Under the pieces are notes generated by a model, which searched no databases, was not told the DNA's origin, and saw only the letters and a program-made list of their open reading frames with translations. 64,000 nt of DNA from the NCBI RefSeq assembly GCF_002343915.1, contig NZ_NETK01000002.1, positions 1 to 64,000 of the forward strand. Reading direction: 5' to 3'. Shown here piece after piece: positions 9,801 to 16,780 of the stretch (the first letter of the stretch is position 1; every line of letters starts with the position of its first letter). The stretch is from Nannocystis exedens. Lineage in GTDB: Bacteria; Myxococcota_A; Polyangia; Nannocystales; Nannocystaceae. Both the position numbers and the translations under genes were made by a program.

Positions 9801-10000
9801 TCGCGCTGCGACAGCGACGAGCGGTCGAGGTCCGGCGGCGAGCTCGGAGGGGGCGTCGAGGCCCGCGCGCCGGGCGACAGATCTCCGGCGAGCGTCTCGT
9901 CGGTGGCGAAATCCGGCTGCGGAGGAGGGTCGCCGACAAGCGTGGGATCGGGGTCCGGCCCGGAGGACCGCGGGGTGGGATCACCGCCGGCGCGCGACAT
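6815..10000 (-). CDS. Ser/Thr protein kinase with membrane helix and TPR domain
   Basis: A 1061-residue Pkn-type receptor-like kinase. Start chosen at the ATG 10000 (MSRAGGDPTPRSS). A Pro-rich leader (~1-65) precedes the kinase domain (~73-345) with GAGGMGVVYLA (P-loop), VAIKLL, HRDFKPGNVLV (catalytic loop), DFGLARP and TPAYMAPEQRGG. One membrane segment (AVAAGGAALVAGAVAFALAG, ~365-385) is followed by a long TPR-like region to the end (LANVHLSLGQLDPAQ and similar). The kinase insert before the hinge (THRTQPAPKDRIS-like loop, then GVFLVMEYVPG) is coded by a two-node array at 9497-9514; others lie at 9294-9311 and 8531-8548. Probably a membrane signalling kinase; input and substrates unknown. 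Confidence 0.9.
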   Translation of the reverse strand: MSRAGGDPTPRSSGPDPDPTLVGDPPPQPDFATDETLAGDLSPGARASTPPPSSPPDLDRSSLSQRERALQLTRYVLVRRLGAGGMGVVYLAYDPSLDRKVAIKLLRVAPGDGPAQAAHARLVREAQALARLSHGNVVAVHDVGSYDADALTTLRIGPHRTQPAPKDRISQAAGVFLVMEYVPGITLAQWLDERVRGVREVLDVFLAAGRGLVAAHAVGIIHRDFKPGNVLVGETGRICVFDFGLARPAGEVEPATAAAPEARAPIDPLSSSLVSGPLTRAGTLVGTPAYMAPEQRGGAAIDERADQFSFCVALYEGLYGNRPFSGDNLFALEAAKARGQIDPPRRPARVPPAIHRAILRGLSTEPGDRWPSMQALLDALERPLRRDRRRWAVAAGGAALVAGAVAFALAGDAPALCTGAAEALAPTWNPERRAALDAAFAATGLPYAPDAAARAGARVDAWAEAWIAGHTDACAAANIRGEQSHDLLDRRMHCLEDRRHQLDALLGVLTGADADVVAHAHDAVEALPPPSRCADLDALRAEVAPPPPALLDDVQALRDQVSVASAEVSAGHPGAGLALLEAAEQRSRDLGYRPLRAEVLAQLAEQLFVASKYDDGARVYGEAYWEALAAGHDRLAFDTASAFSGRLAQILGHPDDAGPWLRNAEALYERLGRPPRLGGDLEFRRGQIAEARREYTTAIEHYRRSLADLPERSVSAVTTRQNLANVHLSLGQLDPAQAIFEELLALRRDIYGEGHPNNAFSLSDLGNVATLRGDFDTAEKHQRAALTILRAALPPRHERLAYPLSALADIAAQRGDFGAALDAFDEARAIWEHNFGPRSTRVAAMLERLASVQLVRGELGLAEQHATRALVIWSSAQSPDPQGTVLAHLALAQIELARDDYAAARDHTDKALPLSISVLGEDNLYTAVSRAMRAVALAGLGDLSGAEREADAAVASIERNYGAGSLWMSEVLTPRARVRQLQGRFDDARRDLEGSLALLDPRNAPIQRAHAEFQLAQVLWDSRADRAKARTLAVSAQTLFRQAGAKHYRAEIDAWLERHPG
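8531..8548. repeat. two-node CATG-type hairpin in the kinase gene
   Basis: CCTG 8531 and CATG 8545 with spacer TCCAAAAGGT; located in the segment between the membrane helix and the TPRs. Confidence 0.5.
9294..9311. repeat. two-node CATG-type hairpin in the kinase gene
   Basis: CCTG 9294 and CAGG 9308, complementary nodes with spacer TCTCTCCGAC, just after the catalytic-loop codons (protein VGETGRICVFDFGLA). Confidence 0.5.
9497..9514. repeat. two-node CATG-type hairpin in the kinase gene
   Basis: CCTG 9497 and CAGG 9511, complementary nodes, with a TTCG loop inside spacer TCCTTCGGGG. It codes part of a non-conserved kinase insert (QPAPKDRISQAAG). Confidence 0.6.
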
Positions 10001-10046
10001 CTGCGGGCCCAGGTTAACCCGGCGGTGCGGCGCCGTCGTGCCGGGC

Positions 10047-10076
10047 TTGAGGCGCAATGCCGCGCGCCTGTATCAT
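10047..10076 (+). promoter_or_regulatory. sigma70-like promoter for the reductase gene
   Basis: TTGAGG (10047-10052), 18-nt spacer, TATCAT (10071-10076); predicted start ~10083, leaving a leader of only a few bases before the ATG at 10089. Confidence 0.45.
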
Positions 10077-10088
10077 CCCGCCGATCGC

Positions 10089-11114
10089 ATGACCGTCCTC
10101 GTCACCGGCGCCGCGGGACACATCGGCGCGAATTTAGTCCGTACGTTGCTGTCTCGCGGCGAGCGCGTCCGCGTGCTCGTCCGCAACTCTCAGCGCGCGC
10201 TCGCGGGACTCGACGTCGAACGCATCACCGGCGACGTGCGCGATCCGGACGCGGCGCGCCGCGCGACCGCCGGCGTCGAGGTCGTGTATCACCTCGCGGC
10301 CCAGATCTCGATCTCGGGCGATCCGCGGGGCCTGGTGCGCGCGGTCAACGTCGACGGGGTGCGCTCGATCGCCGAGGCGGCGCTGGCGGCGGGCGTGCGC
10401 CGGCTGGTCCACTGCAGCTCGGTCCACGCGTTCGACCTCTATCGCGAGGGCACGGGCGACGTGGAGGTCGACGAGCGCTGGCCGCGGGTGCCCGACGAGC
10501 CGAGCCACTTCGCGTACGACCGCTCGAAGGCGGCCGGCGAGCGGGCGCTCCGCGAGGTGATGGGCCGCGGCCTCGACGCGGTGATCGTCCACCCGTCGGG
10601 CGTGATCGGGCCGTACGACTTCGGACCGTCGCGGATGGGCCGGATGTTCCTGCAGCTGTACCGCCGGTCGCTGCCGAGCCTGATCGACGGGGCGTTCGAC
10701 TTCGTCGACGTGCGCGACGTGGTGGCCGGGATGCTGGCGGCGCAGGCCCGCGGCGAGAGCGGCGAGAACTACCTGCTGACGGGGCACACGGTGCACGTGC
10801 GCGACATCGGGACGATCGCCGAGGCGATCACCGGCGTGAAGCCGCCGCGGCTGGTGGCGCCGATCTGGTTCGCTCGCCTCGGCGTGCCGCTGTTCGGGGT
10901 CGCCGGCGCGGTGATGCGGCAGGAGCCGCTCTACACCCACGAGTCGCTGTCGGTGCTGGCGACCCGCGCGCGCTTCGACCACGGCAAGGCCGCGCGCGCG
11001 CTCGGCTACACGGTCCGGCCGTTCCCCGACAGCGTGCGCGACATCTACGAGTGGTTCGACGCCGCCGGGATGCTCGGGAAGAGGCGCCTGGCGAGCAGCG
11101 AGACGCGGATCTGA
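10089..11114 (+). CDS. NAD(P)-dependent epimerase/reductase, extended SDR
   Basis: Cytosolic oxidoreductase of 341 residues with an N-terminal Rossmann fold: VLVTGAAGHIGANLV (GxxGxxG, residues ~3-17), then D-x-V at GDVRDPDAARRA, YHLAAQISI, catalytic Ser in LVHCSSVHAF and the YDRSKAAGE (YxxxK) pair. This arrangement resembles dihydroflavonol-4-reductase/3beta-HSD-like SDRs that act on carbonyls of small metabolites or nucleotide sugars; the substrate cannot be read from sequence. ATG at 10089 is preceded by a good promoter. It diverges from the kinase gene and runs into a CATG-type array 4 nt past its stop. Confidence 0.88.
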   Translation: MTVLVTGAAGHIGANLVRTLLSRGERVRVLVRNSQRALAGLDVERITGDVRDPDAARRATAGVEVVYHLAAQISISGDPRGLVRAVNVDGVRSIAEAALAAGVRRLVHCSSVHAFDLYREGTGDVEVDERWPRVPDEPSHFAYDRSKAAGERALREVMGRGLDAVIVHPSGVIGPYDFGPSRMGRMFLQLYRRSLPSLIDGAFDFVDVRDVVAGMLAAQARGESGENYLLTGHTVHVRDIGTIAEAITGVKPPRLVAPIWFARLGVPLFGVAGAVMRQEPLYTHESLSVLATRARFDHGKAARALGYTVRPFPDSVRDIYEWFDAAGMLGKRRLASSETRI

Positions 11115-11118
11115 GGCG

Positions 11119-11242
11119 GCTGTCCCGCCGGACAGGCCGGCGGGACAGCGGGCGAGCCCGAGAGTCCGCAGGACGCTCCGGGCATGTCGAAAAGGACAGG
11201 GCCTTGGGGGCATGTCGCCGAGGACATGCCCGAAAGGTCACC
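11119..11242. repeat. CATG-type arrays between convergent genes
   Basis: A first group has GCTG 11119, CAGG 11133 and CAGC 11146 (last step 13 nt). The main group is CAGG 11169, CATG 11183, CAGG 11197, CATG 11211, CATG 11225 and CACC 11239, all 14 nt apart. The last node overlaps the stop codon (11238-11240) of the small lipoprotein gene; the first follows the reductase stop by 4 nt. Contains a GAAA loop (CCCGAAAGGT). Confidence 0.9.
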
Positions 11243-11522
11243 AGGAGGGCTTCTCTTCCTCGGGGCCCGGGTCGGGCTTGGCGGCGCCCGACGGCTTGTC
11301 GGCGGCGGGGGCGGGCGGCGGGGTCGCCGGCGCGGCCTCGGGCGCGGCGGGCGGAGCGGCGACCGGCGCGGGCGTCGGCTGGGGTTGAGCGGGCGGCGGG
11401 GTCGCGGTCTTGGTGTCGGCCTTGGTCTCGACTTTCTTGGCGTCCTTGCTGCCGCAGGCCGGGGTGGTGGCTGTGGCGAGCAGCATGGTGGCCGCGAGGA
11501 ACTTCTCCAGGTCGATCTTCAT
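11238..11522 (-). CDS. small Pro/Ala-rich lipoprotein
   Basis: 94 residues: MKIDLEKFLAATMLLATATTPACGSK, a signal peptide whose TPAC could act as lipobox (Cys23), then KDAKKVETKADTK and a long Pro/Ala-rich tail ending PGPEEEKPSW. No domain recognised. The low-complexity tail suggests an envelope spacer or wall-spanning lipoprotein. Its stop codon lies inside the last node of the 11169-11242 array. A purine-rich AGGAGA sequence sits ahead of the ATG (revcomp of tctcct at ~11529), a good ribosome binding site. Confidence 0.65.
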   Translation of the reverse strand: MKIDLEKFLAATMLLATATTPACGSKDAKKVETKADTKTATPPPAQPQPTPAPVAAPPAAPEAAPATPPPAPAADKPSGAAKPDPGPEEEKPSW

Positions 11523-11655
11523 CGCTGTCTCCTTCGTGGCGCGGTCGCCGCGCCGTGCCGCGCGAGTATAACCCCGTCGCCGCGGGTCGCCATCGAACCG
11601 GCGCAGCGGCGGACGGGCGGGCTGCGCGGGCTCGCCGCGAGACCTGGCCGAGAGG

Positions 11656-12441
11656 TCAGGTGCCGGTGAACCGGGCGGCGCGGCGCTCGATGAACGACTG
11701 CAGGCCCTCGCGCGCGTCGTCCGAGCCCATGATCGCGCGGACCTCGTCCATCATGCCGGCGAGGGCGGCCTCGGGGCCGCGCAGGGCGGTGGTGCGGGCG
11801 GTCGAGAGGGTGGCCCGCACGCCGAGCGGGGCCTGGGCGGCGATCGTGGCCGCGATCTCGGCGGCGCGCTCGACCTGCTTGCCGGGCTCGACCACTTCCT
11901 GCACGAGGCCGATCCGCAGCGCCTCGGCGGCGTCGAAGCTGTCGCCGGTGAGGAGCCAGCGCATCGCGTTGCCCCATCCGGCGACCTGCGGCAGCCGCAA
12001 GGTCGCGCCGCCGAACGGGAAGATCCCGCGCCGGATCTCGATCTGGCCGAAGCGCGCGTCGCCGGCGGCGATCCGGACGTCGGCGGCCAGCATCAACTCG
12101 ATGCCGAGCGTCAGACAGTAGCCCTGGACGGCCATCACGACCGGTTTGCTGCGCACGCGGCCGTAGAGGCCGAGCGGGTCGACGGCGCCCGCCGGGAACA
12201 GCGGCTCGCCGCGGGCGACGGCGGGGCCGACCTCGGCGAGGTCGAGGCCGGCGGTGAAGTGATCGCCGTGGGCGAACACGACGGCGCAGCGCAGCTGCGG
12301 GTCGTCCTCGAACTCGGTGAAGGCCTCGGCCAGCTGCCGCAGCATGGCGAGGTCGAAGGCGTTGCGCTTGGGGGCGCGGTCGAGGCCGATCATCCGCACG
12401 TGGCCGTTTGTCTGGGTCGAGATCCGGCGGTCCGTGGACAT
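11656..12441 (-). CDS. enoyl-CoA hydratase/isomerase family protein (crotonase)
   Basis: Crotonase-fold enzyme of 261 residues, a usual length for this family, acting on acyl-CoA thioesters. The oxyanion-hole segments are visible: FAHGDHFTAGLDL (first) and VQGYCLTLGIELMLAADVRIAA (second), followed by FGQIEIRRGIFPFGGATLRL. The conserved Glu pair of true hydratases is not certain (EIRRGIFP in place of E-x-x-x-G-x-x-P), so isomerase or another crotonase reaction is possible. Start ATG 12441 (MSTDRRISTQTNGHV) is supported by a -10-like TAGACT 7 nt upstream. Confidence 0.88.
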   Translation of the reverse strand: MSTDRRISTQTNGHVRMIGLDRAPKRNAFDLAMLRQLAEAFTEFEDDPQLRCAVVFAHGDHFTAGLDLAEVGPAVARGEPLFPAGAVDPLGLYGRVRSKPVVMAVQGYCLTLGIELMLAADVRIAAGDARFGQIEIRRGIFPFGGATLRLPQVAGWGNAMRWLLTGDSFDAAEALRIGLVQEVVEPGKQVERAAEIAATIAAQAPLGVRATLSTARTTALRGPEAALAGMMDEVRAIMGSDDAREGLQSFIERRAARFTGT

Positions 12442-12448
12442 GCACGCG

Positions 12449-12454
12449 AGTCTA
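12449..12454 (-). promoter_or_regulatory. -10-like hexamer TAGACT
   Basis: Ends 7 nt before the crotonase ATG, implying a nearly leaderless transcript. No convincing -35 seen. Confidence 0.3.
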
Positions 12455-12475
12455 CACCGGGGAGCGGCGCTGCTG

Positions 12476-12507
12476 GATGGTCGAAGGCACATGTTGGAAG
12501 AGACATG
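12476..12507. repeat. CATG-type array in a divergent spacer (3 nodes)
   Basis: GATG 12476, CATG 12490, CATG 12504; period 14. The only array in this window lying between divergent genes. Confidence 0.75.
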
Positions 12508-12555
12508 CGGTGCATGGACGTCTGATCGTGCCGGTGCGCGCGAGGGGCCGAGGGG

Positions 12556-12583
12556 GTGACGCGGCGGTGCGGTGTGGTATCAT
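12556..12583 (+). promoter_or_regulatory. promoter with -10 TATCAT, leaderless
   Basis: TATCAT at 12578-12583 ends 6 nt before the ATG at 12590, so transcription should start at the A of the start codon. GTGACG at 12556-12561 could serve as a weak -35 (16-nt spacer). Confidence 0.4.
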
Positions 12584-12589
12584 GGAGGC

Positions 12590-13351
12590 ATGACCGCCGA
12601 GCCGTCCGGGGACGAAATGTTGGCCGCGCTGATCGAGCTGCACCGCGGGCTCGAGCGCATGGGGCCGGGAGATCCGCAGTTCAGCCGGGAGATCCTGGCG
12701 AGCCTGCCGGCGCTGCCGGAGCGGCCGCGGATCGCCGACCTGGGGTGCGGGGCGGGGGCAGGGGCGCTGCTGCTGGCGGAGACGTTCGGGGTGCCGGTGG
12801 TCGCGGTCGACGCGTCGCGGGCGTTCCTCGATCAGCTCGAGGCGCGGGCGCGCGAGCGCGGGCTCGCGTCGCTGGTGCGCGCGGTGGAGGGCGACTTCGG
12901 AGCGCTCGACTGGCCGGCCGAATCGCTCGATCTGCTGTGGTCGGAGGGAGCCGCGTACCACCTGACGTTCGCCGGCGCGCTGCAGCGCTGGCGGCCCTTG
13001 CTGGCTCGCGGCGGGATCGCGGTGATCTCGGAGGCGGGCTGGTGGACCGAGACGCCGGCCGCGGCGGCGCGCGAGTTCTGGGCCGCCGCTTATCCGGCGA
13101 TGGGGACGGAGGCGGCGAACGCCGAGCGGGCGCGCGAGGCGGGGTTCGAGGTGCTCGCGGTGCGTCGGCTGCCGGCGCGGGCGTGGTGGGACAACTACTA
13201 CGGGCCGCGGCTGGGGCGGGTCGAGGAGGTCCGGGGGACGGCGAGCGCGGCGATGCAGGCGATCATCGACGCGATGGAGGCGGAGGTGGCGATGTTCCGC
13301 GCGCACGGGGACGACTACGGGTACTCGTTCTATGTGCTGCGGGCGGCGTGA
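12590..13351 (+). CDS. class I SAM-dependent methyltransferase
   Basis: Small-molecule methyltransferase of 253 residues. Motif I is IADLGCGAGAGALLLA (~45-60), the acidic end of strand 2 is VVAVDASRAFLDQLEARA, a motif with adenine contacts is VEGDFGALDWPAESLDLLWSEGAAYHL, and post-motif strand is LARGGIAVISEAGWW. It resembles UbiE/Methyltransf_11 enzymes; the acceptor is unknown. ATG 12590 is preferred because a -10-like TATCAT ends 6 nt upstream; a GTG at 12572 is an in-frame alternative. Confidence 0.85.
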   Translation: MTAEPSGDEMLAALIELHRGLERMGPGDPQFSREILASLPALPERPRIADLGCGAGAGALLLAETFGVPVVAVDASRAFLDQLEARARERGLASLVRAVEGDFGALDWPAESLDLLWSEGAAYHLTFAGALQRWRPLLARGGIAVISEAGWWTETPAAAAREFWAAAYPAMGTEAANAERAREAGFEVLAVRRLPARAWWDNYYGPRLGRVEEVRGTASAAMQAIIDAMEAEVAMFRAHGDDYGYSFYVLRAA

Positions 13352-13358
13352 CGGCGAG

Positions 13359-13376
13359 GATGGTCGAAAGGACAGG
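13359..13376. repeat. two-node CATG-type hairpin after the methyltransferase stop
   Basis: GATG 13359 and CAGG 13373, spacer GTCGAAAGGA; 7 nt past the stop at 13351. Confidence 0.6.
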
Positions 13377-13670
13377 TGAGCCCGGCGAGGTCGGGGCGCA
13401 GGGGGGACGGTGAACAGGTGTTCGCCCGGCGTCGTGGCGAGCTGGTCCCGTCGACGATGACGCTCCCCGAGCCCCCGACGATCCGGGCGAGGGCCCAGGA
13501 GCGAGGTGCCGGTCTCACCGATGACGGCGTTCTCGTTGCCGCCGTGGCACACAGCGTGCGGGTCGACGAGGCACCAGCCGACGATGTCGTGGTGCGAGCG
13601 GTCGTCGCGGGCGATCTCGATCTCGCGCGCGCCGGGCGAAGGCGACGAAGAAGGGGTCCGAGCTGTCCAT
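13360..13670 (-). pseudogene. possible broken small gene, unrecognised
   Basis: A plausible start MDSSDPFFVAFARR at 13670 continues in a second frame as REIEIARDDRSHHDIVGWC and LVDPHAVCHGGNENAVIG, then degenerates. Residue composition of these pieces is unlike the Arg-rich shadow frames around them, which is the only reason to list it. No family recognised; one or two indels would be required. It could also be non-coding. Confidence 0.25.
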
Positions 13671-13831
13671 AGCGACCTGTCCCTTCAGCTCCTGGACGGT
13701 CGCGGTGGTGTGGGTGGAGGCCGCAGGCAAGGGCCGGCCGGAGGCGGTCCTGGAGGCACGATCGCGCACCGCCGAGCGGCGCGGTCCGGGCCGTCGCGGG
13801 CGACCGGGGCGCTCGGGTACACTCGCGGCCG
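13671..13831. other. intergenic, leader of the zinc-ribbon gene
   Basis: Together with 13360-13670 this makes about 480 nt without a firm gene. A CCTG at 13676 begins a node-like sequence but has no clear partner. TACACT (13818-13823) lies 8 nt before the next ATG and may be its -10. Confidence 0.35.
13818..13823 (+). promoter_or_regulatory. -10-like hexamer TACACT
   Basis: Ends 8 nt before the ATG at 13832; would give an almost leaderless message. Confidence 0.35.
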
Positions 13832-14938
13832 ATGGCCGAGCGCGACCCCGAAACGACCGTGGCCCTCGGTGAGGGCAAGCTGACGTTCCCCTGCGAGCAG
13901 TGCGGCTCGGCCCTCGAATACTCGCCCGGCTCGGACAACCTGCGCTGCAACCACTGCGGTCACACGCAGGCGATCGGCGGCGAGAAGGCGGTCCTCGAAC
14001 ATGACTTCGAGGACATGTTGCAGCGGATCGCCCGGGCGCCGGCGTCGACGCTGGGCGGCCACAGCATCCAGTGCGAGGGCTGCGGCGCGCAGGCGATGCT
14101 GGCCGGCCAGGCGGGTCGCTGCGCCTTCTGCGGCGCGCCGGTGGTGATGGACGTGAAGGAGCTCGGCGAGATCGTGCCGCCCGAGTCGCTGCTGCCGTTC
14201 GGCATCGACGGGCCGAAGGCGCGCGAGGCGTTCCAGCAGTGGGTCCGCAAGCTGTGGTTCGCGCCGAACGACCTCAAGCGGCTGGCGCAGGTGCACGGGG
14301 TCGACGGGGTCTACCTGCCGTACTGGACCTACGACTCGCAGACGACCACGCGCTACAAGGGGCTGCGCGGCGACCACTACTACGTGACCGAGTCGTACAC
14401 CGACGCGCAGGGCAACCGGCAGACGCGGCAGGTGCAGAAGACCCGCTGGCGCCCGGCGAGCGGGACGGTCCACGTCGGCTTCGACGACGTGCTGGTGTGC
14501 GCGTCGCCGTCGCTGCCGCGGCCGCTGATCGAGAAGCTCGAACCGTGGGACCTCCACAACCTGCGCGGCTTCGAGGCCGGCTACCTCAGCGGGTTCATCG
14601 CCGAGCGCTACCGGATCGGGCTCCAGGAGGGGTTCCAGATCGCCGACGAGCGCATGCAGCCGGAGATCCGCTCCGCCATCCGCAGCGACATCGGCGGCGA
14701 CGTGCAGCAGATCCTGTCGATGTCGGTCCGCCACGAGTCGGTGAAGTGCAAGCACGTGCTCCTGCCGCTGTGGATCTCGAGCTTCCGCTACAAGGAGAAA
14801 GTGTTCCGCTTCATCGTCAACGCGCGCACCGGCGAGGTCGCGGGCGAGCGGCCGTGGAGCGTGGTCAAGATCGTGCTGACGGTCCTGACGGTGGCCGCGG
14901 TGATCGCGGCGATCGTCGTGATCGCAAAGTCGCGCTGA
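13832..14938 (+). CDS. zinc-ribbon membrane protein (TFIIB-type zinc ribbon annotation)
   Basis: 368 residues. The N-terminus has two Cys4 knuckles: FPCEQCGSALEY...LRCNHCGHTQ (~18-45) and IQCEGCGAQA...GRCAFCGAPV (~80-105). A middle domain follows with GVYLPYWTYDSQTTTRY and FRYKEKVFRFIVNARTGEV, and one C-terminal membrane helix (VVKIVLTVLTVAAVIAAIVVIA, ~343-365). Proteins of this layout are annotated as TFIIB-type zinc-ribbon or primosomal-N'-like, but no function is established. The N-terminal bulk is probably cytoplasmic with a tail anchor. A CATG-N10-CATG pair (14000-14017) is read as EHDFEDML. Confidence 0.8.
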   Translation: MAERDPETTVALGEGKLTFPCEQCGSALEYSPGSDNLRCNHCGHTQAIGGEKAVLEHDFEDMLQRIARAPASTLGGHSIQCEGCGAQAMLAGQAGRCAFCGAPVVMDVKELGEIVPPESLLPFGIDGPKAREAFQQWVRKLWFAPNDLKRLAQVHGVDGVYLPYWTYDSQTTTRYKGLRGDHYYVTESYTDAQGNRQTRQVQKTRWRPASGTVHVGFDDVLVCASPSLPRPLIEKLEPWDLHNLRGFEAGYLSGFIAERYRIGLQEGFQIADERMQPEIRSAIRSDIGGDVQQILSMSVRHESVKCKHVLLPLWISSFRYKEKVFRFIVNARTGEVAGERPWSVVKIVLTVLTVAAVIAAIVVIAKSR

Positions 14939-14954
14939 GGTCGGCGCTTGGGGG

Positions 14955-15028
14955 CATGTCCGCACGGACAGGGGCCAGGACACATGTCCAATAGAACATG
15001 TGCCAGGACACCTGTCCGCGAGGTCATC
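14955..15028. repeat. CATG-type array between convergent genes (6 nodes)
   Basis: CATG 14955, CAGG 14969, CATG 14983, CATG 14997, CCTG 15011 and CATC 15025, every step 14 nt. The last node supplies the stop codon (15024-15026 on the minus strand) of the CysQ-like gene, and the first lies 16 nt past the zinc-ribbon stop. One spacer, TCCGCGAGGT, has a GNRA-type loop. Confidence 0.9.
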
Positions 15029-15890
15029 CGTGCGGCGAGCGGAACCAGTCGTCGACGAGCGGACGGATGGCCGCCAGGATCTCGTCGTGGTGCGCGCCGT
15101 GCGAGGCGACCAAACCATTGTCGTGGCCGAGCCGGCGCGGGTCGTAGACCAGCGGGTGGCCCCACAAGTCGGTGATCTTGCCGCCAACGGCGCGCAGCAG
15201 GGCCCACGGCGCGCAGGTGTCCCACAGCTTGGTGCCGCTGCGCGGGTGCACGTAGAGGTCGGCCTCGCCGCGGGCGATGGTGCCGACCTTCACGCCGACG
15301 GAGCCGAGCCGGAGGTTGCGCTCGGGCGGGATGCGGAGCGCCTGCATGACCTCGAGGGTCTTCGGGGAGGCGTGGCTCAGGCTGCTGACGAGGCGCAGCT
15401 CGGCGAGCGAGCGATGACTCGCGCGCAGCGGGGTGGCCGCGCCGCCTGCGTCGACGACGACCGCTTCGCGGCGATCGGGCGTGCAGACGCCCCACGAGAG
15501 GCGCGCCGCGCCGGCCTCGTAGACGACGCCGAGGACGGGCTCGCCGCCGATGCAGAGGCCGATCTGGATCGCCCAGCAGGTCTCGCCGCGCGCGTACTCG
15601 GCGGTGCCGTCGATCGGGTCGACGTACCAGCAGCGCGAGACGTCGGCGGCTGCAGCGGCATCGTCGGCGGACTCCTCGGCGACGACCGCGTCGCCGGGGA
15701 AGGCCGCGCGCAGCGCAGCGACGAGGCGTGCGTTGATCTCGGTGTCCGCGCGCGTCACCGGGCCTTCGTCGTCAGGCTTGTCCTGGGCCTGCATGGCGTC
15801 GGCGCCACCTGTCTGATAGGCCAGGGCGATGGCGCCGGCTTCGCGGGCGAGTGAGAGGACGAGTCGGAGCTCGGGGTCGAAAGTGGCCAC
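15024..15890 (-). CDS. cysQ: 3'(2'),5'-bisphosphate nucleotidase CysQ-like (inositol monophosphatase family)
   Basis: Mg-dependent, Li-sensitive phosphatase family member of 288 residues; CysQ removes the 3'-phosphate from PAP formed during sulfate assimilation. Metal-site motifs are in order: VVAEES (~70), WYVDPIDGTAEYARG (~89-103) and the second Asp in SGTKLWDTCAPWALL (~220-234). An IMPase or related sugar-phosphate phosphatase remains possible, as the family is hard to split by motif. A two-node array (CCTG 15808, CAGG 15822) is read in frame as LAYQTGG near the N-terminus. Its stop codon is inside the 14955-15028 array. Confidence 0.8.
   Translation of the reverse strand: MATFDPELRLVLSLAREAGAIALAYQTGGADAMQAQDKPDDEGPVTRADTEINARLVAALRAAFPGDAVVAEESADDAAAAADVSRCWYVDPIDGTAEYARGETCWAIQIGLCIGGEPVLGVVYEAGAARLSWGVCTPDRREAVVVDAGGAATPLRASHRSLAELRLVSSLSHASPKTLEVMQALRIPPERNLRLGSVGVKVGTIARGEADLYVHPRSGTKLWDTCAPWALLRAVGGKITDLWGHPLVYDPRRLGHDNGLVASHGAHHDEILAAIRPLVDDWFRSPHG
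15808..15825. repeat. two-node CATG-type hairpin in cysQ
   Basis: Complementary nodes CCTG and CAGG flank spacer TCTGATAGGC; it lies in a region that varies in the family (between helix 1 and the metal-binding Glu). Confidence 0.5.
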
Positions 15891-16024
15891 GCGGGGAACT
15901 CTTTCCGGCGCCCTCGGGCGCTCTCTGAAGGGGGTGGCGAGATCTCACTGAGGACGCGGCCGGGACCGGGTCATCGGGAGACGCCTGATAGACGAGCCAA
16001 TCTTTGAATAACCTGGCGACAAAA

Positions 16025-16068
16025 CAGCGGAAATCAGCCGTCTCCCGAGGCTGGCATTTTTCTCGCTG
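16025..16068. promoter_or_regulatory. imperfect 44-bp dyad upstream of the TetR gene
   Basis: Arms CAGCG (16025-16029) and CGCTG (16064-16068) enclose AAAT/ATTT and AGCC/GGCT pairs around a 9-nt centre. It sits in an AT-richer divergent spacer between cysQ and the TetR-type regulator. It may be an operator; a run of T after the inner GGCTG also makes a weak terminator possible. Confidence 0.35.
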
Positions 16069-16163
16069 AACGTCATTTTTGGGGGTTACGAACCTTGTTC
16101 CAAGTTGCGCCCCTGGCGAAATCCAAGGTTCCGTCAGGCAAAAAAACCTGCTAGTCATGAGGA

Positions 16164-16775
16164 ATGTCACGTGTTCAGCGAGCAGGCCTACGACAGGGAA
16201 TCATCCAAACCAGCCTCGAGATCGGGAGCGAACGCGGTGAAGAAGGGCTGACGATGCGCGGCATCGCAGCGCGACTCGGAGTCAGCGCCACCGCGCTCTA
16301 TCAGCACTTCGAGAGTAAATCGAAGATCCTCCGCGAGATCCGGATCTACGGGGCCGAACTGCTGCAGAGCGAGGTATTGGAGCCCGCAGCATCGACCGAG
16401 GACCCGGCAGAGCGCCTCGTCCACGCCGGGCGCAACTATGTGCAATTCGCCAAGTCGCACAAGTGGCTGTACTCGGTGATGATGGGTAACGAGCAGATCG
16501 ATTGGTCGCAGCACAACACCGAGGAGGTGGACCTGCTGCTGCGCCCGCTCAAGACGTTCCAGGGCTGGCTGGAGGAGGGCGCGGCGCGCGGCTGCTGGCG
16601 CGGCGACGTCGACCTGTCGCTCGCCTCCTTCCGTATTTGGATGTCGCTCCACGGGCTCTGTACGATGCTGCTGTCGGGGCGCATCAGCGAGGCCCATCCG
16701 GCGTTCCCCCGCAAGGACGAGCAGAGCTTCGTCGACGAGTTCATCGTCTCGATGATCGCCTGTCTCAAGCCCTGA
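16164..16775 (+). CDS. TetR-family transcriptional regulator
   Basis: 203 residues, the usual TetR length. The N-terminal HTH is clear: SERGEEGLTMRGIAARLGVSATALYQHFESKSKIL (positions ~22-56, recognition helix around SATALYQHF). The C-terminal ligand domain (~70-200) is helical and matches the TetR_C_33/WHG-like type by its length only. GAGGA lies one base before the ATG, too close for an ideal ribosome binding site. The upstream spacer holds a dyad (16025-16068) that could be its own operator. It converges with a lipoprotein gene after only 5 bp, the one convergent junction here lacking an array. Confidence 0.9.
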   Translation: MSRVQRAGLRQGIIQTSLEIGSERGEEGLTMRGIAARLGVSATALYQHFESKSKILREIRIYGAELLQSEVLEPAASTEDPAERLVHAGRNYVQFAKSHKWLYSVMMGNEQIDWSQHNTEEVDLLLRPLKTFQGWLEEGAARGCWRGDVDLSLASFRIWMSLHGLCTMLLSGRISEAHPAFPRKDEQSFVDEFIVSMIACLKP

Positions 16776-16780
16776 GCGGG

